Source: Gentiana macrophylla (Eukaryota; Streptophyta; Magnoliopsida; Gentianales; Gentianaceae). From it: a stretch of 64,000 nt of DNA. The position numbers and the translations under genes are program-made. The notes beneath the pieces were generated by a model. The model was not told where the DNA came from. It made no database searches and saw only the letters and a program-made list of their open reading frames with translations. Below are positions 11,197-22,086 of this stretch, one piece after another (position 1 is the stretch's first letter; every line of letters begins with the position of its first letter). The stretch is taken from positions 2,976,001 through 3,040,000 of the forward strand of contig CM047810.1 in the NCBI GenBank assembly GCA_026214975.1, given 5' to 3'.

Positions 11197-13079
11197 GTGA
11201 CGACATCAATGTGGAGGCAGAAGTGGAACACAAGGATGAAGTTATTGGAGAGAATGGTAGGTTCACTGTCATTTATCAATGAGAAACTTGGTGTGCTTGT
11301 GTCTTGATGGTTTGAAAACTGAAATATGTTCTGAGATTCATACGGGATGTGGTATATTCAGGTGAAGACATCAATGAGCATCCATAAGAGGAAAATAAGG
11401 CCGCAGTTATGGGAGAGAATGGTAAGTTCAATGTCATTTATCATTGTAATAATTTACTGGAATTGTTAGAATTAGAGAAAAGCTGATTATCGTGTGTTAT
11501 TTTGTAGCTCCAGTAGAACCATGCACTAAGGCTAATATAATATGAACTAAAAATGGTATTAGGCATCCACAATGGTTTGGAGATGAACACTTTGCTTATT
11601 TATGATGCAGAAACAACCAGAGTAAAGACCATGCAAAGGCAATCAACCTTTGTTAGAGTCCAAACATCACATCCCTTGAAAAGTAGTGTGCTTATTTGGC
11701 TGGTATGTGTTAGTCTTTTAGCAAGGATCTTAATATTCTTTCTTTTACTGTCTATAGATAAAAAAAAATCATTTAAAAAAATAATCTTTCATACTTGATT
11801 GCAGGTGATGACACCAATGTGCAGGCAGAAGTAGAGATGAAGGACGAAGTTACTGGAGATCATGGTAAATTTCAATGCCGTTATCAATAATAACTTTATG
11901 TTTTTGTCATGGTTGCAAGATTCTTGTTGCTAATTGCTACTAAGATTTATGACTGATGCAAATCTGTATTTGAATTACAGGTGTTGACATTACAAAGCAG
12001 TCAAATACTGAAATGATCATCGAAGTTGCTGCTGAGACTCGTAAGTTCAATATGTATAAGTTACCAAGTAGAGATTTTTGTCGTTAATCGTTGATTTTTA
12101 TGACACGCAACTACAACTTATTTACTGAGGGAATTTTATGGGGAAGGTGATAAACCGAATGGCAATGGGAGATGGTGACCTGGAGGAGATGAAGTTTGTG
12201 GTGTTGATATCAATGTCAATGACGCGATGGTGGTGGGTTCGGTTATTGTTTTTCGATGTAATATCCGAGGTTTATCCAAATTGAATCTTATCGCCGAGGA
12301 TTATTGCTTATTTATCTGGCAGTTGATGGAAAGTTCATTTCAGAATTGATGGATATGTCTTTGACAAGCAATGATGATATGATAACACAAACAGAAAGAT
12401 CAAGGTAAAGTCGGGCATTTCATAATAATATTGTTGTATCTTTGAAGTTAGCTATGAAGTTTATTTGTACTTTTGTAGTCTAAGAAAATCAAAATAACAC
12501 CAATAAGCATTAACATTCTGCTTTTGTTAACCATCATCGCTATCGGATATCACATGTTGATGAGATACTTGCCTTGAATTGACTTTGTAGATGGTGGGAT
12601 CTTGGTTCCGAGAGATGAATGATGCTATGGTTTTGGGAGACAATGGTGGTATGATTGCGAAAACAGAAAAATCATGGTAACATATAATTTGTAGTATGGA
12701 GCATTTTATGACAATAGTGAAAGGTTGCTTATCCGCCTTAATTTGATTCCTTATATTTGAAATGTGTTACAATGGTATTAGTGATGCAATCGTTGTTGAC
12801 GAGTTTGTACCCATGTGCAAGAGGAGAAAGATCTTGTCAAAGTTACAATGAGGAACATGTGGATAACGGTGTTTGTGGTGACATCCCAAGTCGATAATAA
12901 TCTAAAAGTTTGGGTTTTCACCCCAATTGGAGGATGAGGGCAAGGAAGAAGAGGAGGAGCATGATGTTGTCAAACTTGCGTGAGGGAACATGTGGTGCAT
13001 AAGGTTGATTGTGAGAAACCAATTCAGAGAATTCTAAAGAAGATGAGTTTTTCCCAATGAAAGTTACAACGCTCATCGC
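11197..13079 (+). pseudogene. Captured multi-exon gene fragment with repeated 60-nt acidic exons, copy A
   Basis: Four exon-like blocks, each flanked by AG and GT and each exactly 60 nt in the same phase (1-1), lie at 11,197-11,256, 11,362-11,421, 11,805-11,864 and 11,981-12,040. They encode related acidic 20-residue peptides (GDDINVEAEVEHKDEV..., GDDTNVQAEVEMKDEV...). The second has an in-frame TAA in both copies. Further exons of the same phase follow; they are garbled in this copy between 12,060 and 13,079 but readable in copy B. The parent gene is not recognised. The fragment lies inside Helitron H1a and is unlikely to be functional. Confidence 0.55.
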
Positions 13080-13101
13080 ATATTGAATCCTATATATGTA
13101 G

Positions 13102-13852
13102 GCAAAGGTAGGTAGAAAGAAAGAGGCGATAGCATCTCTTAGGCGACGTAGAGGTAAAGATGCTGATGTCTCGGATGAAGCAGCCAATATAATGGTTAGT
13201 CGATCCCTAGATGAATACTTAGTTTATAGATCGCTACTCATAGCTTTGTCTGTAGAAGTACATGATGAAGTTGTTTCTTTGATAGGCTTCCACACGGCCA
13301 TCTAATAAGGAAGGATCTGATATCATGCAATTGCTAGATAGACAATACGCGCGTCCACTAATTGTAAGCTCAAAGTCTTTACTTATTTCTAGCTATCAAA
13401 GGCCACCATTTCTTAACTTGTTTCAACTTATTATAAACTGAATTAGGTTGGGATTGGGATATGTATATTACTACCTTTGAGTGGCGGAACTGCAATTGTA
13501 CACTATGCAAACTCAATACTTGAAAGTACCGGTAAGCTCGATTAGCCCACGTATATATATACTTGAATTTCGCAACACTTTCTGCGCGCGTGTATTGACG
13601 TGGAAAAAAGTGAAAATCTTAAGGAATTAACATTCATAAATGACAGGGTGCAATGTAAGCATTGGCACAACAGTAACAGCTCTGATTCAGGTACTCGAGT
13701 CCTTTTGATCACGACTTATGATATATAGTAGTAGTTGTTTATTTCTTCAAACCTCATTTCGACCAGCTTTCTTTTTATCATACATACAACTTCCATTTTC
13801 TATATTTGGTGTGCTTGCAATGGATAGATTTGGCCGAAGACAGATTCTAATG
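13102..13852 (+). pseudogene. ERD6-like sugar transporter fragment captured in Helitron, copy A
   Basis: Five exon-like pieces with GT-AG borders lie at 13,102-13,194, 13,286-13,373, 13,447-13,531, 13,647-13,690 and about 13,786-13,852. Together they read AKVGRKKEAIASLRRRRGKD, then MQLLDRQYARPLIVGIGI, GGTAIVHYANSILESTG, CNVSIGTTVTALIQ and FSIFGVLAMDRFGRRQILM. This is the central loop and following membrane segments of an ERD6-like monosaccharide transporter (MFS), including the D-x-x-GRR motif. Neither the N-terminal six helices nor the C-terminus is present, and the last acceptor is unclear. A captured fragment, not a working transporter. Confidence 0.7.
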
Positions 13853-13906
13853 GTTAGCAAACGTCAAGTCTTTTTTACTTGCTGTTTAGTATTATTACTG
13901 AATTGT

Positions 13907-14423
13907 CTACTTGACAAATATATATTGACATCTTAAGGTGTACATTGCGATGCTGGAGACTTTTCTTTTGTAGAAAACTGAGGATTCAGGTGGCTCAACA
14001 AAGTAAGAAGGATCACAGTGCACATAAATGGAGCTGAATCCATCATGTCCATGGAAAAACTTCTCCCACAAGGTCCCTAATGGCAATGGTCTTTTTGTCA
14101 AGAACATGAATGCAACTTTTGGTTTCTTTTCATCAAAAGGAGATTCTTCACTTAAAGGCACCATTGATGCATGCCAGAATAGTTCGTCATCTTCCATACG
14201 GTGCAAATGTGCATCCTCTGTTTTCGGATCAACATCACTACTTTTATCTGAAATTGGAGGAAGTACTTGTACAACTTATTGATGGGTAGAATACTGAAAC
14301 TGTTTCAAGTAGAAGGAATGGTTGGAGATATAATCCGAGAGAGATCCCGCTACACAAACCGATAAAATACACAAACCAGAAGATTCTCTTGAAATGCAGA
14401 GTTTGAGGCTTTGCTTCACCCAT
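13907..14423 (-). pseudogene. GT14 (core-2/I-branching-like) glycosyltransferase 5' fragment, copy A
   Basis: On the minus strand a start at 14,423 opens MGEAKPQTLHFKRIFWFVYF, a short cytosolic tail and a signal-anchor helix typical of Golgi type II glycosyltransferases. The frame breaks near 14,250. A second frame then carries MEDDELFWHASMV, PKVAFMFLTKRPLPLGTLWE and GHDGFSSIYVHCDPSY, the conserved start of the plant GT14/DUF266 domain. Coding similarity ends after VFYKRKVSS; the catalytic C-terminal two thirds are absent. The frame break is shared by both copies. It is antiparallel to the other cargo of Helitron H1a. Confidence 0.7.
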
Positions 14424-14892
14424 TTTACAAATGGAATACTGAATTCTGCACAAAAGGGAAATGGGAAATAGAATAACTTTGCTACAAAATGAAGAAACTA
14501 AGCAATGTTTCTATACCGAGGACATTATCAGGGCCTTGCGGTGCAAGACCCAAATTACACTAGTATATATTATAAAAAGAGAGGCAAATGCCTCAACAAT
14601 GCTCCACGTCCCCTCTGTTCTACAATTTTGATGTGCTCACATGCTGACACGTGGCAAGCTCTTAGCTTGACACGTATCAGCTTATATTTATAAAAAAATA
14701 TTCATACATTCAGGAAAATATTTTTCCAATACATTGACATATTCCTTATTAAAAAAAAAATCCTCTATAGGAATTGATTGAGTAGACTGGGTGTCTGCAT
14801 TATACGGTGGAAAATGGAGGATTTGCTGCTATATCGGGTGGATTTGGTGGTTAGCTCTGAATAATATTGGATTTCTTGATCCGATTTGATTG

Positions 14893-16741
14893 ATGGCAGC
14901 GGATTTGGATAGGTGGCTAAAGCATGTGTTTTATCCTCTGGTTATTCCTACAAATTTCCGCAACAAAATCGGAATCCAAAGGTTAATAGCAAGGTAAATC
15001 TTCTTCCGGTGTGTAGTCTTCTCTGTTTCTTTCTCCTTTAATTTATACATTTCTCTTGCTAATTTCAACTATGATGTCAAAAAAAAACCTTCCCGCATTG
15101 GAGATCATCCGAGTGGAACACATTTACACAATTTATTGCCTGTGCGGCGAGTGAATGCTGCTAAGCATTAAATGTTGAAAGTGAAAGAGGATAAAGGAGA
15201 AGAGCAACGTTTTCTCCCTAGATGTAGAGATGATGGGATTCAACATCCTGTGAGAACTGAAGCTTGCAAAGAACTAGCTAATTTTCCTTTATTCATACTT
15301 CTGGGTACTACGAAACCCATTCTATTATTGCATCAAATGTTCGTCTCTTAACATTATTTGGTTAATTAAATGTTTTATGCAAGTGGGTTCTAAATTTTTT
15401 TCCAGTATTCTTGTCAAAGCAAGCTAGATGGCACTTGAGCAACAACAGCTCTACTTTAGATAAAACGTTAGTTTATACTAAATTATGTTTCTATCAAAAC
15501 ACAAATTTGCACCTTGAACTTCTATAATTATAATTGTTTTTATGTGATTCTGCAGAATTGGAACCCAAGTTTTAGTATCAGTACCTGGTGGTCTTGTTGA
15601 GCTCTTTGCACAAGGAAACATGTAATATTTATGATTTGGTGTCCCTTTTTTTTTCTTATTTTTATTTTACTGAACACATCTATTAGTTGAATGTTCTATG
15701 TAAAAAAAGGAAATGAAGTAGGTAGTGTCTGCCATTATGAGGGGAAGAAAAGTGCATGTTACTTTGCTGCCTTTGTTGTTGGGGTAATTTCATATAAATC
15801 AAAATTATTTGGGTAGAAAGTAGCCCTTCTTTTAAATTCTATTGTGGGTTTTGCTTAGGTTTTGTGTTGTACATATATTGGTGTGAAAGTGTAGCTGTTG
15901 TATTATTTTTACAAAATCTTGTAGATGACTGATGGTGAATTTGTTATGTTCTTTTTTGTTTGTAATTCGTTTCGTAGGTACTTTATGAGGAAGCTTAAGA
16001 AGGTGAAGAAGAGCATTGGGCCGATTCTTGCAATCAATGAGGTCAATTTCTACTTTGTTTTTCATACATTTTCTGGTTAAGACTCTAATTGCTATTGTTG
16101 TCTATTGGGTTTTTGGTTATGAGCATAATACTGCAGAAATGTGTCGATACAGACACGTTATTTTCCATATGGCGGAGATACCTTTCACTAATTTTCATCT
16201 TTTCCATTTTTTTTTTGTAAAATTGGATTGAACTATGTGTAATATTTGTTTTTCAATTAATTTTGCTGTGTGGTCTTGATTTGGATTTTCTATGTGGCAG
16301 ATGAATTCCAAACAACTTCAAAAGTAATGAGATGTCCCTTTCCATGTTTGACTTAAATGGATCAATTAGCGTTTCTCTTAATCAGCTTAGCATACAATTA
16401 CAAATGAATATTCACTATTATTTCCAAGCAACTTAGTTTTACATGTGTTCTGATTGTTTTTAGCTTGAATGATTGTGGATGAGCTGCACAACATATTTAG
16501 AAAGACTGTTGTTGTATTATGTCAAATTTTGCAAATTTTGTCCTTCCGGAAATGGCACATTATAATTCTCTTGCGCTCTGTTTTTACAATTATCTTCACT
16601 TTATTTCATAATGGTTTTTTAATACTGGTGTGTTTTTTTTTCTTTGCTTTACCATACATTGCTTCTTAATTTTTTGATTAGTGAAAGGTGCCGTGACTGA
16701 GGGATTTGTCATCTTGAAGGCATTAGCGAGAGGCATATCTG
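14893..16741 (+). pseudogene. Unrecognised captured exon series, copy A
   Basis: Exon-like pieces: 14,893-14,993 (ATG, MAADLDRWLKHVFYPLVIPT...), joined in frame across GT-AG to AATTGGAACCCAAG near 15,556 (RIGTQVLVSVPGGLVELFAQ, then stop). Later pieces are YFMRKLKKVKKSIGPILAIN (about 15,979-16,040) and VKGAVTEGFVILKALARGIS (about 16,681-16,741). I do not recognise the parent gene or genes. The pieces lie within Helitron H1b, and the stop after the second one argues against function. Confidence 0.4.
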
Positions 16742-17144
16742 GTGAGTATTTGCCGTCTTAATTTTTATGTTAATGGCGGCTTGAGAAGTTTTTCGCTTTT
16801 CTATTTCAGTTTTTTTTGCATTCTTTCAAAGTACTACACTTCTCCTTAGAAAGAGGAAATCCTTTACTGTATTCTCTCTTCGTGAGCTCTCGAGACTTTT
16901 AGCCTCATAAAAAAAAAAAAAACACATGGGTGTGCAATTTAACTTGCATTGTAGAAAGAAGTGTAACTTATTGCATATGATTTGGATTGTAAAGCACTGG
17001 AATGTGTTGTCGGATATTATGTTTGGTGCAAACAACAATTATGTTTCGTGTTATATAGTTTTCTCCATGTGTATGTTGTTTATGAGCACCCAAAATATTT
17101 AAGTTATTTTGAATCTTGATTTTTCCTCTGTTTCATGCTAACGA

Positions 17145-17290
17145 ATAATATGCAATTGGTGCACGAATGTGAACACTTGTGCGCTTATGGCATATTCTCT
17201 CTGAGATGTTCAATGGTAAAAGGCCAATGGACATAACAAGGACAATCACTCTTCATAAATATACGAGTAAAGCTATTTTTCGCTCAAGTG
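17145..17290 (+). pseudogene. LRR receptor-kinase-like fragment, copy A
   Basis: This short stretch corresponds to the copy B exon that reads CSYGIFSLEMFNGKRPMD, which resembles YSYGILLLEMFTGKRPTD of LRR receptor kinases (subdomain IX region). In copy A the frame is broken (GTGCGCTTATGG in place of GTGCAGTTATGG, and a missing G at GAGATG). Only about 45 codons are present. Confidence 0.5.
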
Positions 17291-18302
17291 GTGAGTATAG
17301 CTAATCTTCACTCTTAGCTGGAAGTGAAAGCAATCCATCTAAATATCGGGGAAACATCATTCCTTCTACTTTCTTTGTCCATCGTTGTTAACTTCTAAGA
17401 AGACCTTAAAGTAATATTGGCTAAATAATTTTGTGTGCAATGCATGTAGCCATTATTTACGGTATTCTTTACATATTTGTTGTGTGTAATATTAAAAAAA
17501 TTCAAAGGCCAGCATGCACTTTATGTAATATGTGAAGGCGTATAAAGTCAAGTTGTATTTTGATGAACAGCAGAACGCAAAACATGTTATGTCAATTAAA
17601 TCCAATTGAAGATCTGATAAGTAGAAAAACAGGGAATATACAAAGGACTTGTCGATGTGTTCTATTATTGGTGATTGACCATTAAAGGCTCTATACATCA
17701 ATTGTATGTTTCATGATTTTTCTTTTGGGTAGAATGCGTATGAATGCTAATGATACACGCACTCCACTCCAAGTTTCTGTTGTTGAAACTGTCTTTTAAC
17801 CTTGACAATCTGTTTCTATGAACTAATCTTGTTTTTGTTTGCTCTTTTAAAATGCTTGCATCTGTATCATATCCTTCATGTTGTAGACATATTAGTCTTG
17901 GCTGCACCTTTTGATTGTTAATGTATTAAATGCAGTCCTGGTAATTTTGTATGCTTCGTTAGTGCCAAACTTTAATGTAGTAGAGAAATACAGTTAGTAT
18001 ATTACCACCATGATTTTTTTTTTTATCATGGATAAAGTTTAATGGTGTTGTAATATACATAACTACGAGTGCTTGCAATGATTGTATTCTATTATCTTTT
18101 CTAGCTTATGATAGCTGAACAGTAACCATCATAGATGATGTCTCAATCACCCTATGTATCTTTTGAACCGTATGGCTTCATATTATTAAAAATCCATAAC
18201 TATATCATTTCTGTGAATGTAAAAATATCATCCACTTCTTATTTATGCCTTTAACGGGCACGCCGTGCAAGGCACGGCGTAAGTATTGCAACTAGTCTTA
18301 TA

Positions 18303-19673
18303 TCTATAAAATGTCAAGGGGGTGAGCCACAAATTGGCCACGTGGCAGTCTCTGTGGCTGACACATGGCACCTCTTTTTTTTTTTTTTTTTTCTCCGGTA
18401 AGAACCGGAATTTCGGTTAGCGTTGTATAGAAACCGAAATTTTTGTTCGACTCTCCGTTACATAAATCGAACCAAAGTATATATATTTCGATACGGTTCA
18501 TTTTTTTTACCTCCAACAGACAGTGCGGATTCAGTTTTAAATTGCAATCTACCGTAAATTTTCGATTCGATTTCGGCAAAACAAGTGAATAAAACCGTGT
18601 ATTTTTTTTTAAAATTTCGATACGATTCCTTTTTTTTTTTTTAACGGCTTTTTTTTTCTTTGGTAAAAACCGGAATTTCGGTTAGCGTTATATAGAAACC
18701 GAATTTTTTTGTTCGACTATCAATTACATAAACCGAACCAAAGTGTATATTTCGATACGGTTTATTTTTATTACCTCCAACAGACAGTGCGGATTCAATT
18801 TTAAATTTTTATCAACCGAAAATTTTCGATTCGATTTCGGCACAACAATTGAATAAAACCATGTAATTTTTTTAATTAAACGTATACCGTTAGTAGTTTG
18901 TGCAAAAAAAGGAAAGACCGACAGATTTGAAGTTCTACTGTGTAGTGTACTATGGAAGAAGAGTCAAGTTTAGCTATAAAATACAAAAAGGCAAACAAAT
19001 ATCCGCGTCAAGAAGGTGTGCCCACATGTGACCACGTGGACAACACATTAAATATTTTTATTATTTTGAACAACATAACGTCGGTGGAACCGTTTGCAGT
19101 ACGAACATCATTAAAATTGACGGTGGAATATCAAATCACTTTTTATATTCAACAGACCGTTTGACACGTGTTTTTTTTTTCACCAAATGAATGAACACGA
19201 GATCAATGACGTATTCATTAATGATAAGAAAGAGAAATGTTGTATAGAAAATGAGATAAACACATTTTCAAGCATATTAATGATCTGGAAGCTAAGGCGT
19301 CCCGGGAGATTTGACCGTGTAGTTATGGTCCGCTTATTGTTTTCTATAATGTTCATTGCGTAAAGTCGAAGCTAAAGTGATCGAATTTGTGATATTGTTT
19401 TCCGATACATCATATTGTAGTTTATTTTGTAGATGGAAACTCCCGATAGGGCTGGAAGAGAGGTGATTCACAATCTTCACATCTTTAAGAAAGAGCTATC
19501 TCTTGGAGAGAATGTGATATATTTCTCTTGCTCTCTTTGTTTTGTGCCTTGAATTTGTTACGGTTTAAGCTTATGCGATTTATTTCACGTACGTTGGGAT
19601 CTATTCTTTGATATTATCGTTGATAACGATTTATGTTGGGCCCGCCGTGCCTTGCATGGCTCACGTTCACTAG
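18303..19673 (+). mobile_element. Non-autonomous Helitron H2, copy A
   Basis: The 5' end is A|TCTATAAAATGTCAAGG with GGCCACGTGGC shortly after. The 3' end is hairpin GCCGTGC-CTT-GCATGGC, 9-base spacer TCACGTTCA, then CTAG|T (19,670-19,673). It lies 7 bases after the end of H1b. Two internal units of about 300 bp repeat (CGGAATTTCGGTTAGCGTT ... ACCTCCAACAGACAGTGCGG). Near 19,433 a coding-like piece after TTTTGTAG reads METPDRAGREVIHNLH and is shared with H3. Strongly related to H3. Confidence 0.75.
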
Positions 19674-20232
19674 TATATCTATAAAATGCTAAAAAGGTGT
19701 GTCCACATGTTGCCACGTGGCCACCTTATTATCTTAACACGTGGCAAATTTTCTTTTTTCCTTTGGTAAAAATTGAAATTTCGGTTAGCTTTATATAGAA
19801 ACCGATTTTTTTTTTCTCCGTTACATAAACCGAACCAAAGTGTATACAGTTCAATTTTGTTTCCTCCAACAGACAATACGGTTTTAGTTTTAAGTTTCAA
19901 TCAACCGAAAATTTTCGATACGATTTCGGCACAACAATTGAATAAAACCGTGTACTTTTTTTATCAAACGTATACCGTTAGTAGCTTGTGCAGAAAAGGG
20001 AGAAAAAAAAACCGACGGATTTGAAGTTCTACTGCGTGTAGTGCGATGGAATATTAGTCAAGTTTAGCTATAAAATACAACAACAAAAAAATTAGGCAAA
20101 CAAATAAAACCGAAATTCGGTTAGCGTTATATAGAAACCGAATTTTTTTTCGATTCTCCGTTACATAAAAGAAGCTAAGGAGGTGTTGTCACAAGAGGCC
20201 ACGTGGCCCCCTCCTTGGCTGACACGTGACAC

Positions 20233-20960
20233 TTTTTTTTATCAAACGTGCACCGTTAGTAGTTTGTGTAGAAAATGAAAAAAAAAAAGTAAAGACCGAC
20301 GGATTTGAAAATCTACTGTGTAGTGTACGATGGAAGATGAGTCAAATGTAGCTATAAAATACATCAAGTTTTTTTTTCTTTTTTATCAAACGTGTACCGT
20401 TAGTAGTTTGTGCAGAAACGGGAAAAAAAAAAGGAAAGACCGACGGATTTAAAGTTCTACTGTGTAGTGTACGATGGAAGATGAGTCAAGTTTAGCTATA
20501 AAATACATCAACACGTGTACTTTTTTTTTCTTTATCAAACGTGTAACATTAGTAGTTTGTGCAGAAAAGGGAAGAAAAAAATAAGGAAAGACCGACGGAT
20601 TTGAAGTTGTACTGTGTAGTGTACGATTGAAGATGGACCAAGTTTAGCTATAAAATACATCAAGGTTTTTTTTTTTTTTTTTATCAAACGTGTATCGTTA
20701 GTAGTTTGTGCAGAAAAGGGGAAAAAATGATAGACCGACGGATTTGAAGTTTTACTGTGTAGTGTACGATGGAAGATTAGTCAAGTTTAGCTATAAAATA
20801 CATCAACACGTATACTATTTTTTTCTTTATCAAATGTGTACCGTTAGTAGTTTGTGCAGAAAAGGGGAAAAATGAAAAACTGACGGATTGGAAGTTGTAT
20901 CAGATAATTGTCATTTATGTAAGATGAAACAAGTTTAGCTAAATACATCATCACGTGTAG
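20233..20960. repeat. Minisatellite of about 145 bp units inside H3, copy A
   Basis: About five units start near 20,236, 20,380, 20,524, 20,680 and 20,825. Each contains TATCAAACGTG, CCGTTAGTAGTTTGTG, GACCGACGGATTTGAAG, CTACTGTGTAGTGTACGATG and TTTAGCTATAAAATAC, separated by T-rich and A-rich runs of variable length. A diverged single unit also occurs upstream in H3 and in H2. Confidence 0.85.
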
Positions 20961-21669
20961 CTATAAGATGAGTCAAGTTTAGCTATAAAATACAACAAAA
21001 AAATATGGCCAAACAAATATCCGCGCCAAGAAGATGTGCCCACATGGCTTCAACATTAAATGTTTTTTTTTTAATTTTGAACAATATAACATCGGTGGAA
21101 CCGATGGCCGCTTGCAGTACGAGCGTCACTAAAATTGTTGTTGGAATACCAAATCACTTTTTGACACGTGTTCTTTTTTTACCAAATGAATGAACATGAG
21201 ATCAATGACGTATTCATTAATGATAAGAAAGAAAAATGTCGTATAGAAAATAAGTGAAACACATTTTCAAGCATATTAATGATATAGAAGCTCATGCGTA
21301 TCGGGAGATTTGACCGTGTAGTTATGGTCCGCTTATTGTTTTTTCTATAATGTTTCATTACGTAAAGTCGAAATTAAAGGGATCGACTTTATGACATTGT
21401 TTTCCGATACATCATATCGTGGTTTATTTTGTAGGTGGAAACTCCTGATAGGGCTGGAAGAGAAGTGATTCACAATCTTCACGTCTCTAAGAAAGAGTTG
21501 CCTCTTGCAGAGAATGTGATATGTTTATGTAAATTTCTCTTTGTCTTGCGCCAATTTATTACGGTTTATCTTCGTGATTTATTTCCTGCGTTGTGATCTA
21601 TTCTTCGATATTATCGCCGGTAACGATTTATGTTGGGTCGCGCCGCCAGACGCTTCACGCTCACGTCAC

Positions 21670-21819
21670 GGGTAATTCTATCAGAAGTGACTCCTATTAC
21701 ATCCAACCGTTGAATTTGTGACACGTGTACAAAAAAAAAAAAACAGTTTTATCTTTTTCTACCCGTGTCAGTCATCGACAATCCGTTTTAATAGGGACTT
21801 CCTACGTAATAATTTTCTC
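21670..21819. mobile_element. Mutator-type MITE inside the H3 3' end, copy A
   Basis: A 150 bp insertion beginning GGGTAATTCTA and ending TAATTTTCTC, with imperfect inverted ends (…GTGACTCCTATTA against TAATAGGGACTTCC). In copy B it is bordered by perfect 9 bp direct repeats CACGTTCAC, which identifies a Mutator-sized target-site duplication. In copy A the left repeat has lost one base or more. Confidence 0.7.
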
Positions 21820-21998
21820 CACGTTCACTAGTTTATAATAATTATATATGGTGCATCGCCGTAGACAAGAGTCGTCTGATGTGTCGTGCGGCAAGGCAGT
21901 AGTAAGACTTATCCCCACTTTTCAATTGGAGTTTTCATGGAAGCAAAATGGACCAAGACCAGACGTAATCGCTGACGTTCTTCATTTATTCCAAAAGG

Positions 21999-22011
21999 AT
22001 AAATAAAAGGA
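21999..22011 (+). promoter_or_regulatory. Possible TATA element of DLH1 (copy A)
   Basis: GATAAATAAAAGG lies 76-88 bases upstream of the DLH1 ATG. This is a plausible distance for a TATA box with a 5' UTR of about 50 bases. The same sequence is present in copy B. The whole non-Helitron upstream sequence is only 255 bp. Low certainty without transcript data. Confidence 0.3.
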
Positions 22012-22086
22012 GTACTGGATTAGATTACACATTGAGCAAACTGCAAAGTGTTGAAGTTGAAGGTAAGAATTATTGGAAGAAGAGAA

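Larger units (their letters stand above)
10282..14563 (+). mobile_element. Non-autonomous Helitron H1a with captured gene fragments, copy A
   Basis: The 5' end fits A|TC with a nearby CCACGTGGC motif (about 10,325), as in the other Helitrons here. The 3' end has the hallmark structure: hairpin GGCCTTGC-GGT-GCAAGACC, then a 9-base spacer, then CTAG followed by T (CTAG at 14,560-14,563). No Rep/helicase coding was seen, so it is non-autonomous. Its 4.3 kb carry an LTR/gag fragment, a run of acidic exons, ERD6-like transporter exons (all plus strand) and the start of a GT14 glycosyltransferase (minus strand). The 5' boundary is less certain than the 3' one. Confidence 0.7.
14568..18295 (+). mobile_element. 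Non-autonomous Helitron H1b with captured fragments, copy A
   Basis: It starts four bases after the CTAG of H1a. The 5' end TATTATAAAAAGAG is a diverged form of the TCTATAAAA start seen in H2 and H3, followed by CCACG. The 3' end is excellent: perfect 8 bp hairpin CGCCGTGC-AAG-GCACGGCG (18,261-18,279), a 12-base spacer and CTAG|T (18,292-18,295). It carries unrecognised exon pieces and a receptor-kinase-like fragment and has no Rep/helicase. Confidence 0.7.
19678..21831 (+). mobile_element. Non-autonomous Helitron H3, copy A
   Basis: It starts four bases after H2 with A|TCTATAAAATGC and CCACGTGGCC. Its interior is a minisatellite of about 145 bp units plus sequence shared with H2. The 3' hairpin and CTAG are split by a MITE: the spacer CACGTTCAC is duplicated on both sides of 21,670-21,819, and CTAG is at 21,828-21,831. 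The hairpin itself is garbled in this copy. Its end is only 255 bp from the DLH1 start codon. Confidence 0.7.

Noticed and set aside
10576..13079. A complete LTR retrotransposon
   Set aside because: Only an LTR end, PBS and gag start are present; no polyprotein or second LTR follows, and Helitron ends enclose it.
13102..13852. A functional sugar transporter gene
   Set aside because: Only the central loop and a few following membrane segments exist, with no N- or C-terminal halves and an unclear last acceptor.
10282..18295. A single 8 kb Helitron
   Set aside because: A clear internal 3' hairpin with CTAG|T at 14,563 followed by a diverged 5' end shows that it is two elements, H1a and H1b.
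20233..20960. CRISPR-like regular repeats
   Set aside because: Units of about 145 bp repeat completely with no unique spacers, and the genome is a plant; it is a minisatellite.
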